Of a DNA stretch of 38,445 bases, positions 16,277-25,208 are shown piece by piece. Location: the NCBI GenBank assembly GCA_016928995.1, contig JAFGJS010000082.1, forward strand, positions 1-38,445, written 5' to 3'. Position numbers and translations under genes: made by a program. The notes below the pieces were generated by a model. It had not been told where the DNA came from and ran no database searches. It saw only the letters and a program-made list of their open reading frames with translations. Position 1 is the stretch's first letter, and each line of letters starts with the position of its first letter. Source of the stretch: Candidatus Sumerlaeota bacterium. GTDB taxonomy: Bacteria; Sumerlaeota; Sumerlaeia; JAFGJS01.

Positions 16277-17965
16277 ATGGACATGAATCCTCCAACCACG
16301 CCGCCCGGATGGCCGCCGCTTAATTCGGGCTTCGAACCAGTCGTTCCCGATCAACAACCTGAATCACAACCCAGACCATCCTTTTGGCGCCTGAACCTGT
16401 TCCCTTTTTCATTCAACGTCTCTGACCTGATGCATCGGCCTTTTTCACTGAACTGGCGGGATGCGCTGTTATTTCCGCTGGCGGTTGCGCTGCTTGATGT
16501 CTGCCTGTATTCCGGCGGAGGATTGAGCGGGTATGGGGTTGTCTTTCTGCTCTTTCCCCTGCTGATCGTTTTTGGATGCCGCAAAAGCAAAATCAAATTC
16601 CGAGCGGTTTTTATCCTATCCTGCCTTGCGCTGCTGGGACTCGACCTGATCTGGTCCGGCGATCTGGGCGATATCCTGGCGGGGTGTTTTCTGATTGTCG
16701 CTCTTTCCATGACGCTGAATTGGCTCAAGCCGTTCATGCTGGAGTCCAGCTTATATCTTGCGAACTGCGTGCCTGCGGGATTGTTGAGCATGATTCATCT
16801 TATCCGCAAATCCAAACTGGCCCGGTTGCGCATCACCCGCAACGCTTTGGGCGTTTTCGTGCCGCTGCTCGTGTTTCTCATTTTCGGCTACATTTTCACC
16901 ATGGCCAATCCATCATTGCAGGAACTGGCCGTTTCGTATATCGATAGCATTGCCAGGTTCTTCTTCAACTCGCCGATCACCATTGGCCGGATTTTGTTCT
17001 GGGCTTGCGTGCTCTGGCTGACCGCCGGTTTGATCCGCCCCTGGATCCACAAGGACTATGAAAAACGGATCTTCGGTCTGCCGGAAAAACAATCCATCGA
17101 TGATCTGCCGCTCTCGGAGAAATATGTCTTCCTGATCGCGCGCAATACGCTGATCGCCGTGGTGTCTTTTTTCGCCCTTTACCTCTGTTATGAAATCTAT
17201 TCGCTCATGTTCATTGGGCTGCCCCAGGGATACAGTCATTCCAGGTATTGCCATCAAGGCGCCGCCTGGCTGACCCTGGCGTTGTTCACAGCCACCATGA
17301 TTCTGGGCATGATCTTTCGCGGCAGTTTGCTGAAGCATGCCAATGTTCATGCTCTGCAATGCCTGACCTGGTGCTGGTCGGCGGAAAACTTCATCCTGGC
17401 GTTTTGCATCATTGGCCGTTTGATGATGTACATCAACTACAACGGCATGTCGCGCATGCGTGTCGTGGCAATCTGCGGCATCATCGCCGTCTTGCTCGGA
17501 TTCCTGCTCGTTGCCTGGAAGGTGTTGCGCGGCAAAACGCTGCTCTGGTTGATCCGCCGCGACCTGTGGGCGCTGGCCATGGTAGTATTTATCTACATCA
17601 TCTTGCCGGTTGACTGGATCATCACCCGCTACAACGTCGCGCAAATCATGTCCGGCAATGCATTGCCCGCCGTACAGTTGGTCGCTCATCCCATTCGTGA
17701 GGAAGGCCTTCCCTGTCTGCTGCCCTTGATCAAATGTGAGAACACTGACATTCGCAACGGCGCCGCGGCCATGTTGTGTCAGAAGCAGATTGAACTGGAA
17801 GCAACAATAGCCGGCAAAAAACATTGGACGGAATTCCAATGGTCGGAAAACAGAGCCTTAAGCATACTCCGCAAGCATCAACAAAACTGGGGAAGATATT
17901 TCAATGCAGAACTACGCATAAACGACCTCAACAGATTCGAACGATATGGAATGCAGTGGTATTAA
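16277..17965 (+). CDS. DUF4153/DUF4173-type polytopic membrane protein
   Basis: A 562-residue protein from the ATG at 16277, preceded by AGGAG at 16262-16266; a longer frame upstream crosses repeat DNA and is rejected. A Pro-rich cytoplasmic lead (PPTTPPGWPP) is followed by about 11-12 membrane helices. Family features are the paired loops SKLARLRITRNALGVFVPLL and YNGMSRMRVVAICGI, the latter matching the Tyr-Gly-x-Ser/Thr-Arg-x-Arg loop of DUF4173 proteins, and a soluble C-terminal region of about 90 residues. The function of this family is unknown. It converges on the ankyrin gene across 84 bp. Confidence 0.8.
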   Translation: MDMNPPTTPPGWPPLNSGFEPVVPDQQPESQPRPSFWRLNLFPFSFNVSDLMHRPFSLNWRDALLFPLAVALLDVCLYSGGGLSGYGVVFLLFPLLIVFGCRKSKIKFRAVFILSCLALLGLDLIWSGDLGDILAGCFLIVALSMTLNWLKPFMLESSLYLANCVPAGLLSMIHLIRKSKLARLRITRNALGVFVPLLVFLIFGYIFTMANPSLQELAVSYIDSIARFFFNSPITIGRILFWACVLWLTAGLIRPWIHKDYEKRIFGLPEKQSIDDLPLSEKYVFLIARNTLIAVVSFFALYLCYEIYSLMFIGLPQGYSHSRYCHQGAAWLTLALFTATMILGMIFRGSLLKHANVHALQCLTWCWSAENFILAFCIIGRLMMYINYNGMSRMRVVAICGIIAVLLGFLLVAWKVLRGKTLLWLIRRDLWALAMVVFIYIILPVDWIITRYNVAQIMSGNALPAVQLVAHPIREEGLPCLLPLIKCENTDIRNGAAAMLCQKQIELEATIAGKKHWTEFQWSENRALSILRKHQQNWGRYFNAELRINDLNRFERYGMQWY

Positions 17966-18049
17966 AAGCGGACTCTTGAGTGTTCTCGTAATCATCCCAA
18001 TAATCCGTCCGCACTACAGTATAGACATCATATCACAAATGAAGAGAAT

Positions 18050-18808
18050 TTAAATAATGTGATCCCGAATCCCATTTTCAGGATTTGGACTAATCTCAAC
18101 CATCCTTAATAATTTTGGCCATTCAAGCACAAGGTATTCGTATTCAGCAATAATGTTAATCTTAAATTCATCATAGCATATCACATTTTTTATATTATAC
18201 TTCTTAAGCTGCTCATCGAACTTTCTTTTTCCGGATTCATTAATGGTATCTTGAATCGTTCTTAAAAACTCCGGATTATTCAGAGTGTCCTTCATCTCGA
18301 ATAAGTGTAACATCGCATGATCATATGCTGTCAGCCCTTCCGAATCTTTTTTATGTATAGAAGCTCCATATTTTTTCAAAAGCGCCACTTTTTTTATAGG
18401 TTCAATTGTGCCATTGACTGCAATCATTAAAGCAGTTATGCCTCGCGAAGTTTGCTTATCAACATTCGCCCCAAACTCCAATAACGCTTTCATTTGTGCC
18501 GCATAACCACTATAAGCACATTCCAACAATGGCGTCCAGCCGATGCCAGCTCGTATTGGAAATATTTCTGGATCATCAATCTCAATGGTTGTTCCCGCTT
18601 CAGGATCAGCGCTGTGTTCAAGAAGTAGCTTTATAATAGCCGCGCCATCTTCCTTCCACATCGGTGACATAAAACAATAATGCAATGCCGTGCGGCCATA
18701 TAAATCTTTATCATTGATTCCGCCATATTTCGTTGTAGCTCTACGAACGTCCTCAACTGTCGAGTCAAAGCTCATACATAATTCCATAAGCTTTGTATAT
18801 TTAGCCAT
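18050..18808 (-). CDS. Ankyrin-repeat protein in AT-rich patch
   Basis: About 252 residues from MAKYTKLMELC. At least three ankyrin repeats are visible: DLYGRTALHYCF with the following helix pair ending LLLEHSADPEAG; GWTPLLECAYSGYAAQMKALLEFGANVD; and RGITALMIAVNG to LLKKYGASIHKKD, then EGLTAYDHAM. Ankyrin stacks bind partner proteins; the partner is unknown. The C-terminal 70 residues are not repeat-like. The sequence is strongly AT-rich compared with flanking genes, suggesting acquisition. The start is uncertain: AGGA lies 11 nt before the ATG at 18808, and another ATG lies at 18832. Single ankyrin genes like this are sometimes immunity or effector partners, which cannot be shown here. Confidence 0.8.
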   Translation of the reverse strand: MAKYTKLMELCMSFDSTVEDVRRATTKYGGINDKDLYGRTALHYCFMSPMWKEDGAAIIKLLLEHSADPEAGTTIEIDDPEIFPIRAGIGWTPLLECAYSGYAAQMKALLEFGANVDKQTSRGITALMIAVNGTIEPIKKVALLKKYGASIHKKDSEGLTAYDHAMLHLFEMKDTLNNPEFLRTIQDTINESGKRKFDEQLKKYNIKNVICYDEFKINIIAEYEYLVLEWPKLLRMVEISPNPENGIRDHII

Positions 18809-18979
18809 AATTATAAATATCCTGACTAGCATTCACCAGATATAGAATTTCGGAAATTACGTGTACATCCAACTTTATTCTCCTTTCCTCGATTGGATGC
18901 CAATTTCAGCGCCATTCTTATGTGTCCCTGGCACTATACGGAATTATTTCGGAAATGCCCACAATACTTCGTCAATATA

Positions 18980-19519
18980 TCATTGAGACAACCTGATTAT
19001 GTCGCCTTTGCTATAACTTCCATTTGTTGAATCATACATAAAAGACGATAAATGGATATATCTTTCCATATCACTCATTTCATTCGTTTCTTTAGCAATC
19101 TTCAAGTCGATATCATAATCACCGTCTGGACCAGGACTCCATAGCATCCATTTTTTTCCAAAATTATAATAACAAAAGGTGCAGCCCTTTGCTGCAAATG
19201 GATCGCGAAAAAGTCGATTCTCTAACAATCCATTAGTTCGGCCATCAATATTACCTATATATTGTAATGAATTTAAATCAATCAATAAAAAGGAAGGTAG
19301 ATCGCCTTGTTTATTGACTGAGTCTGGGCCAAATCCAAAACCGGGCATCTTTTTATTAACGGAGAAATATCTTTCTATAATAATTGCAGTCTCTCGCATA
19401 TCTAGTTTAACATTTACATGCTTTTTACCAACTCCATAATCACTTGCTGGACCAATGCAACCGATGATTATAGCTAATAAAAATACAATGAGTGATATAT
19501 ACACTTTATCTGAGCGCAT
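18980..19519 (-). CDS. Putative lipoprotein with pseudopilin-like C-terminus
   Basis: A 179-residue protein. The start at 19519 has GGAGGAG 5 nt upstream. The N-terminus MRSDKVYISLIVFLLAIIIGC gives a lipobox (IIGC, Cys21), so it should be lipid-anchored. The body has an alpha segment with a KKMPGFG region, then RDPFAAKGCTFCYYNFG and SPGPDGDYDID. That DPF...SPGPDG ending resembles GspG-type pseudopilin C-termini, where such acids bind calcium, but the pilin N-terminal methylation helix is replaced by a lipobox. The function is unknown. It is AT-rich, like the ankyrin gene 171 bp downstream, and may have been acquired with it. Confidence 0.75.
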   Translation of the reverse strand: MRSDKVYISLIVFLLAIIIGCIGPASDYGVGKKHVNVKLDMRETAIIIERYFSVNKKMPGFGFGPDSVNKQGDLPSFLLIDLNSLQYIGNIDGRTNGLLENRLFRDPFAAKGCTFCYYNFGKKWMLWSPGPDGDYDIDLKIAKETNEMSDMERYIHLSSFMYDSTNGSYSKGDIIRLSQ

Positions 19520-19865
19520 ATTACTCCTCCATAGAATGGCTATTCCGTATTCTGGAAACACACAACACACGGCATGCCTAAAACATTCTCCTTGTTGTTG
19601 ATCATCTTGGCATGTAATGGCTGGCTTTGGGCTTGTTTTCTGCTTTTTTTAAAACCAAGTGCTGCAACATGACTTTCAGAATATCATTCTCGCCAGCCAG
19701 TTGCACGCAGCAAATGCTTCAAGTCCAGCCTCGGGATTACTTGTACATCCTATAAAATTACGTAAAAAATCAAGCGTCATTTCACTCTCGACTTTCCGGC
19801 TTCTTCGACGCATACTCCCGGTGGATTTATACATTTAATCTATTGAATCGGATTCTGTCGTAACG
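19520..19865. other. Divergent intergenic region upstream of sigma-54 activator
   Basis: This 346-bp region lies between the lipoprotein (minus) and the sigma-54 activator (plus). It carries the second copy of the shared 31-bp segment (19766-19796), which translated on the minus strand gives SEMTLDF and a short open stretch ending near 19678. No ribosome site supports it as a gene. A sigma-54 promoter (GG-N10-GC) was not found for either flank. Confidence 0.4.
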
Positions 19866-21410
19866 ATGTCTAATGATTTTCTGGCCATTTCACCTCAACC
19901 GGAATGCGTCTGCCTGGCTGCGCGGATCTATCCGGATTTCCCGAACCTGCGCCTGACGGGACGCAAGGCGATCCTGGATGCGTTGCGCGATTGGTCCGAG
20001 CGTGGCAAGCCCGGCCGCGCTGCGATCCTGCTGGATTCCGTGGCGGAGTCAGCTGAAGCCCGGAGCCTGCTGCGGCGCTTGGCCAAGCAGGACTTTCAAA
20101 TCATCTGGGTGGCCGGACCGGAATGCGCTTCGGTGCAGGAGGCCTGCCGGGACGCATCCAACGTGCAGCTGCACACCGGCGATACGCTGTTCGCCGCCTT
20201 CAACGCGGCCTTTCGCGCATCAGCCAAAATGAAGCCGTTGATGCGGCAAGCGGCCAACCGCGAGACCGACCTGCTGGATTTCATCAATTATAAAATCTCC
20301 CTCGCCATGATGCGGAGCATGGACGCCGAACCGGTCGCTGAAGCCGTGCGCGAATTGCGCCGCTGCAAAAGCAGAAGGTTTCTGCTCGAAAACCTCAGCG
20401 AGGAAGACCGCAAGTCGCTGGAGCATTTCCGCCGCGAGGATTTCCCGTACATCGCCGGCCACACACCGCCGTTGAATAAAATGAAACGCGACATCCTTCG
20501 CGTCGCGCCGTCCGAGCTGAGCGTGCTGATCCTCGGCGAAACCGGCACGGGCAAGGAAAACGCGGCGTTCTATCTGCACGAATTCAGCGCGCGGCGCGGC
20601 GGACCGTTCATCGCGCTCAACTGCGCCGGGCTGGATGAGCATTTCCTGCGCTCGGAGCTCTTCGGTCATAAAAAGGGGGCGTTCACCGGCGCGTTGCAGG
20701 ACCAGCGCGGACTCGTGACCGAGGCCGAAGGGGGCACGCTGTTCCTGGATGAAATCGGCGACATGCCGCCGTCGGTGCAGGCCGACCTGCTCCGCTTTCT
20801 GCAAACCCGGCGCTATCGTCCGCTGGGCGATACGCGCGAAATCTCCGCCGATATCCGCATCATCGCCGCCACGCAGCCCAATCTGCACATCAAAAAACGC
20901 AACGGGGAATTCCGCGAAGACCTGTATTACCGCATCGCTGAATTCGAGCTGACAACGCCGCCGTTGCGCGAAATCCCCGTGGATATTCATCGCGTGGCGC
21001 GGCACATCATCTACCATCAATGGGAGCGCGCTGACGCGGAAGACTCGCCGCGCTTTCAGGATGCGCTGGATTACTTCAGCGCGAATCGGGAACTCATGGA
21101 GCGCTACGCCTGGCCGGGCAATGTGCGCGAGCTAGCCGCCGTGGTGCGGCGCAAAATCGAATTGAATGACGAATGTCTGGCCACGCTCGGTGCTCAGCCC
21201 GAAGCGCCGCCGCTGCCGTTGCAGCTGATCCCGGCCATCGAACGCGCGTCCGACATTCGCACGTTGCGTGAAGTCCAACGTTCCTACGCCGAACACGCCG
21301 CGGCGCAACAGGAGCGGCTGGGATTGACGCAGCAGGAGCTCGCGCGGCGGCTGAAGATTCACGTCGCCACGCTGAACAAACTGCTGCGCGGCAAGGACAA
21401 GCCGCGATGA
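19866..21410 (+). CDS. Atypical sigma-54 activator with novel N-domain and XRE-like C-terminus
   Basis: A 514-residue bacterial enhancer-binding protein. The AAA+ core (about 195-430) is complete: Walker A GETGTGKE (224-231), canonical GAFTGA (271-276), Walker B TLFLDE (291-296), and the FREDLYYRIAEF and WPGNVREL motifs. Residues 1-190 are not a recognisable receiver, GAF, PAS or V4R domain; strands such as RAAILLDSV and QIIWVAG alternate with helices, suggesting an alpha/beta sensor. Instead of a Fis helix-turn-helix the C-terminus reads GLTQQELARRLKIHVATLNKLL, which looks XRE/Cro-like. The terminal ATGA overlap with the next gene implies the two are co-translated. The ATG at 19866 has only a weak ribosome site. 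Confidence 0.85.
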   Translation: MSNDFLAISPQPECVCLAARIYPDFPNLRLTGRKAILDALRDWSERGKPGRAAILLDSVAESAEARSLLRRLAKQDFQIIWVAGPECASVQEACRDASNVQLHTGDTLFAAFNAAFRASAKMKPLMRQAANRETDLLDFINYKISLAMMRSMDAEPVAEAVRELRRCKSRRFLLENLSEEDRKSLEHFRREDFPYIAGHTPPLNKMKRDILRVAPSELSVLILGETGTGKENAAFYLHEFSARRGGPFIALNCAGLDEHFLRSELFGHKKGAFTGALQDQRGLVTEAEGGTLFLDEIGDMPPSVQADLLRFLQTRRYRPLGDTREISADIRIIAATQPNLHIKKRNGEFREDLYYRIAEFELTTPPLREIPVDIHRVARHIIYHQWERADAEDSPRFQDALDYFSANRELMERYAWPGNVRELAAVVRRKIELNDECLATLGAQPEAPPLPLQLIPAIERASDIRTLREVQRSYAEHAAAQQERLGLTQQELARRLKIHVATLNKLLRGKDKPR

Positions 21411-23191
21411 CTTCGCCGCCCGTGACACCATCGCCCGACACGCAAAGCGGCTTCAACTGGCGCATGGCCGCGTTGTTCGCCGTTGCGGGCGCCCTGTGGC
21501 GCATCGCCTTCATCTACACCGGCTGCTCGATCATGAATGGAGACCAGGCCATCTTCGGCATTCAGGCGCAGCACATCTGGCTCGGAAAATTTCCGTTGTA
21601 CTTCACCGGCCAGCATTACCTCTTCCCGGTCGAGTCTTATTTTGTCGCCTTGATGCGGCTGGTCACGGTGCAGATCACTCCACTGACGTTGAAGCTCGTG
21701 GCAATACTTGAAATGCTGGTTTACGTACTGACGCTCTACGGTCTGCTGAACACATTGCTCGGTTCGAAGCGTCTGGCCACAACCGCCGCGCTGCTGGCGC
21801 TGCTGGCCCCGGCGTATTTCACACAGATGAGCGTGGCGCTGAATTTCCTGCCGACCTTGATCCTGGGCCAATTGATGCTCTGGCTGGCGGCGCTCACAGT
21901 GAAAGAGGAAGATGAGCAAAAACTCCGCCGGAAACTGGCGGCGCTGGCGGCGCTGGCGGGTTTCGCCTGGTTTCAGTATCCCTTTGTCGCGCCATACATC
22001 GCGTCCACTTTCGCCATCCTGCTGTTGTTCGACGCCGACGGACAACGACGCCTGATCCGACACATCGCTGGCGAGCGTCCGCTACTGCAAGGCGCCGCCG
22101 CCCTGCCCTATCTCGTTATTTTCTTTTTCATGCTGCCGTTCACCTGGAATGACAAATTTATGGCATGGCGCAATCTCTTTCAAATCGCCCTGCTCTGCTG
22201 GATTCCACTCGGCGCCCTTGCGCTACTTTGGGATGAATGGCTCGCGCTAAAAAAACCGGGGCGCCTGCCGCTTCCAGCGGCGCGATTACTTGTCTATTGC
22301 AGCATCGGCATCATGCCGCAGCTGATTTATATCTTTCTCCGAGACGACGTCTGGTACGCAGGAAAACTCGCGCTGGGACCGAATGTCGAATCGAGTTTTT
22401 ATGGCCTTTTGTTATCCGATATCCCCATCATCGCCGGCCCGTTGCGCATCGGCCTGTTTCTGCAGAATCCATTGCCGCCGCCGGTCAATCTGCTTCTGCT
22501 GATCGCGTTGTTCGCTCTGATCGGCATGAGTTTGATAGCCACATTGCGGCGCAAGCCGGACGAATCCGGCGCGCTCAACCGGCGCGGCGTTTTGCTGATC
22601 TTAATCCATGCCGCGGTCTGCATCGGCTTGAAATTGGTATCTGAAAACTCAAACGCGATCTATCCGCGCCACCTGTTGACGCTTTATACGGCGCTGTTCG
22701 CGCTGCTGGCCATCATGATCCAGGAATTCCGGTTGCTTTCGCGTCATGCGGGCGCAACGGCGCTGGCGATCATGATCACCGTCCATGCTTTTTTCACCTT
22801 CATCCCTCGCGACGAGAAAATCCTGCCCATCAGCATGTGGCCGGTCCAGGTTCACATCGCCGCGCAAGCCATGCGCGCAGAAAATCTGCACGCCGCCTTT
22901 TGCCCCTATTACGATTTCGCATATCCCTTGCTGTTCGCCCTGGGACCGGGCTACGACATCGCGCCGAGAAGGCATCATGACCGTTTCCCTGAACTCACAC
23001 AGAAGCTGCAATCGCACAAGGATTTCGCGATTTTCCTGCGACCCTATGCCACGCAAAGTTATCCACGCGACGCAATGCTCACTTACGACGAAAAAAAATT
23101 GGGCGAATGGAACATGCTCTATAACTTCCGGTATGACGGCCGTCCGATCACTTTCGCACAGTTGCATGAGTTCATGCCGGGTCTGCCATAA
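21407..23191 (+). CDS. GT-C-like polytopic membrane glycosyltransferase or related protein
   Basis: A 594-residue protein with about 11-12 membrane helices. The first external loop reads MNGDQAIFGIQAQHIWLG, matching the early acidic loop of GT-C fold glycosyltransferases (Asp46), which use polyprenyl-phosphate sugars at the outer face of the inner membrane. A soluble C-terminal part of about 110 residues (IPRDEKILP onward) follows the last helices. Acceptor and donor are unknown. Its ATG is inside the activator stop (ATGA), so expression is tied to that regulator. It converges with the amidohydrolase gene, 27 bp apart, with no clear terminator between. Confidence 0.72.
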   Translation: MTSPPVTPSPDTQSGFNWRMAALFAVAGALWRIAFIYTGCSIMNGDQAIFGIQAQHIWLGKFPLYFTGQHYLFPVESYFVALMRLVTVQITPLTLKLVAILEMLVYVLTLYGLLNTLLGSKRLATTAALLALLAPAYFTQMSVALNFLPTLILGQLMLWLAALTVKEEDEQKLRRKLAALAALAGFAWFQYPFVAPYIASTFAILLLFDADGQRRLIRHIAGERPLLQGAAALPYLVIFFFMLPFTWNDKFMAWRNLFQIALLCWIPLGALALLWDEWLALKKPGRLPLPAARLLVYCSIGIMPQLIYIFLRDDVWYAGKLALGPNVESSFYGLLLSDIPIIAGPLRIGLFLQNPLPPPVNLLLLIALFALIGMSLIATLRRKPDESGALNRRGVLLILIHAAVCIGLKLVSENSNAIYPRHLLTLYTALFALLAIMIQEFRLLSRHAGATALAIMITVHAFFTFIPRDEKILPISMWPVQVHIAAQAMRAENLHAAFCPYYDFAYPLLFALGPGYDIAPRRHHDRFPELTQKLQSHKDFAIFLRPYATQSYPRDAMLTYDEKKLGEWNMLYNFRYDGRPITFAQLHEFMPGLP

Positions 23192-23218
23192 TTCGAGCAA
23201 AACGCAGCCAGCCAAATA

Positions 23219-24442
23219 CTAAAATAAAGCATTGCATGCTATAGAGCGACCGGCAGCAAAGACGGCTAGGCACTGACGTTGCGCGTCCTCGATCCATTCC
23301 ATCAGGTTCGCATACGGCCAGCGCCAGATGGAAAAATCGGCCCGGCAGCCGGAATGGATGCGGCCCTTATCCGGAAAATTCAGCGCCGCCGCAGGACTTT
23401 CCGTGATCATCGCCAGCAATTCTTCCGAGCTCAGATCAGGATGCAGCTCATGCGTCAGTTGCAGCTCGCGCGTCAGATCGAGCGATTCATTGCTGGCCAG
23501 GCTGTCCGTGCCGATGCAGACATTGACGCCGGCCTGACGATAGGCCGTCATCGGCCAGGGCGCGCGATTGAAGTAACGATGCGTGCCCGGACAAAACACG
23601 ACGGAAAGGCCGTTGCGCCCCAGCAGTACCGCATCACCGGGCTCCGGGCAATTGGCGTGAACAATCAGCGGTTTGAAATCGAGCAATCCGTGCGCGTCCA
23701 GATGCTGCAACGGACTACAGCCTGGAACGGACCAATCCGAAGGCAATGAGGCGAAACGCCGCTTCAGTTCATAAAACGGTCCGCCGCCCTTGAGGAAGAA
23801 TTCATTCTCTTCCAGCGTTTCTGAAACATGGATCGAAAGCGGCCAGCGATACTCGAGCGCTCGCTCAGCCGCAGAACGAAAAAGATCGACGTGGATGCTG
23901 TATGGCGCATGCGGCGCGAAACCGGCCTTATTAAGCGGATAGCCGCGCATCCGCCGCGCCAGAGCCTCTTCCGCCATCTGCGCCGGCCAATCCTCCGGAC
24001 GCGATTCGATCAATTCGAACAGATAATACGCATCCAAACCGGATTGCAGCAACGCCTCCTGCGTAATGTCGAGCGACAGGTTGTCCACCAGCGTCGTCGT
24101 GCCGCTACGTATGATCTGCTCAATCGCGCCGGGCAGGGCAGCTCTCAGCGTTTCCTCGCTCAATTCGCTTTTCAGCCGGACAATCTGAAACAGCCAATCG
24201 GTGAATGCGGCAGGTTGCAGCAGGCCGTGCATGGCGGAATATTCCAGATGACAATGCGCGTTAATGAAGCCCGGCAGGATGGCGCAATCCGGCCACTCCT
24301 GCAGGTTCTCGCACCCTTCGAACACGCCGCGCGGACGCACGTCCGTGATCACGCCATCCCGCGCTTCCACGACGCCGTTCTCCAGCCATTCGCCGCCGGG
24401 CAACAGCACACGGCGCGCCGTGAATCGAGCCGTCGCACTCAT
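23219..24442 (-). CDS. Amidohydrolase-superfamily deaminase, possibly aminodeoxyfutalosine deaminase
   Basis: A 407-residue metal-dependent hydrolase of the ATZ/TRZ-SsnA-MqnX group. Metal and catalytic residues are visible: His63 and His65 in GFINAHCHLEYS, His205 and Glu208 in SIHVSE, His262 in IVHAN, and Asp313 in GTDSLASNESLDL. CPGTHRYFNR (284-293) resembles the CPRSN/H segment of aminodeoxyfutalosine deaminases (MqnX) of futalosine-type menaquinone synthesis. The exact substrate cannot be set from sequence alone; guanine- or adenosine-type deamination is also possible. The start at 24442 overlaps the phosphatase stop as ATGA, so the two are translationally coupled. No other menaquinone gene is in the window. 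Confidence 0.85.
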   Translation of the reverse strand: MSATARFTARRVLLPGGEWLENGVVEARDGVITDVRPRGVFEGCENLQEWPDCAILPGFINAHCHLEYSAMHGLLQPAAFTDWLFQIVRLKSELSEETLRAALPGAIEQIIRSGTTTLVDNLSLDITQEALLQSGLDAYYLFELIESRPEDWPAQMAEEALARRMRGYPLNKAGFAPHAPYSIHVDLFRSAAERALEYRWPLSIHVSETLEENEFFLKGGGPFYELKRRFASLPSDWSVPGCSPLQHLDAHGLLDFKPLIVHANCPEPGDAVLLGRNGLSVVFCPGTHRYFNRAPWPMTAYRQAGVNVCIGTDSLASNESLDLTRELQLTHELHPDLSSEELLAMITESPAAALNFPDKGRIHSGCRADFSIWRWPYANLMEWIEDAQRQCLAVFAAGRSIACNALF

Positions 24443-25098
24443 CCGCCCAGCGTCCTCAGCGCAGCGCGGCCATTGTCGTAGTAGTCGATCACTGTCATCG
24501 TGCAGTTGTCATTAAAGATGCTGAAAGTGTTGCGGAGATCAAGCCCCAATGCGTTGGCGGCGATCACGCGGATCGTGCCCATATGCGCGGCGAGAACGAC
24601 GGTTTGTCCGCGATGAGCGATGAGGAATTCGTCAAGACCGCGCAGCGTGCGCGACGAGACCTGATCGTAAGTCTCGCCGCCTGGAATGATGGGCGCCAGC
24701 GGATTCTTTTGATATTCCGTTAATTCATGCGGCCAGCGCTCCTCAATCTGCTCCCAGGTCAGCCCCTGCCACTCGCCGAAATTCCGCTCGCGGAAACAGG
24801 CGCGCTCATGCACAGTCAGGCCGCGTTCCTGCGCAATCAAATCCGCCAGATACCGCGCGCGCTGCAAATCGCTGGAGGCGACCGCGGCAAGCTCCATGCC
24901 GCGCAGTTTCTCCGCCGCCGCGTGCGACTGCTCCACCCCGCGTTCGGAAAGCGGCGCGTCAAACTGGCCATACAGGCCCGGCGCGCGCTCGACATTCACC
25001 TCGCCATGACGCAGCACGATCAGCCGCGTGCGCTGTCCCGCCCCGCGCAAATTAGCGCCGAAAATACGGCCATGTATCAAGCTGCCGTTGGATTCCAT
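24439..25098 (-). CDS. Histidine phosphatase family protein (phosphoglycerate mutase-like)
   Basis: A 219-residue branch-1 histidine phosphatase. Catalytic features: LRHGEVN with phospho-accepting His31 (Arg30), SSDLQRAR (Arg80), FRERNFGEW with Glu104, and AAHMGT with His172. The sequence is nearest to CobC-type alpha-ribazole and related small-molecule phosphatases; the true substrate is open. The first 22 residues precede the core and the start codon lies inside one copy of a direct repeat shared with 26203-26221. The downstream amidohydrolase overlaps by 4 nt, implying a shared pathway. Confidence 0.88.
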   Translation of the reverse strand: MESNGSLIHGRIFGANLRGAGQRTRLIVLRHGEVNVERAPGLYGQFDAPLSERGVEQSHAAAEKLRGMELAAVASSDLQRARYLADLIAQERGLTVHERACFRERNFGEWQGLTWEQIEERWPHELTEYQKNPLAPIIPGGETYDQVSSRTLRGLDEFLIAHRGQTVVLAAHMGTIRVIAANALGLDLRNTFSIFNDNCTMTVIDYYDNGRAALRTLGG

Positions 25099-25101
25099 GT
25101 C
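25083..25101. repeat. Direct repeat copy 1, over the phosphatase start
   Basis: TGCCGTTGGATTCCATGTC matches TGCCGTTGGATCGCATGTC at 26203-26221 in 17 of 19 positions, same orientation. The pair brackets the methyltransferase gene 25209-26120. This copy encodes the first residues (MESNG) of the histidine phosphatase. Confidence 0.6.
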
Positions 25102-25208
25102 TACATATCATCCCTACAAATGCATTCTTTTGTCTGTAATAAAATCGAATATCCTTAACGCAAAATCTACAGTGATCCAAATATGATAAAACATTGGATG
25201 AAATAGAT

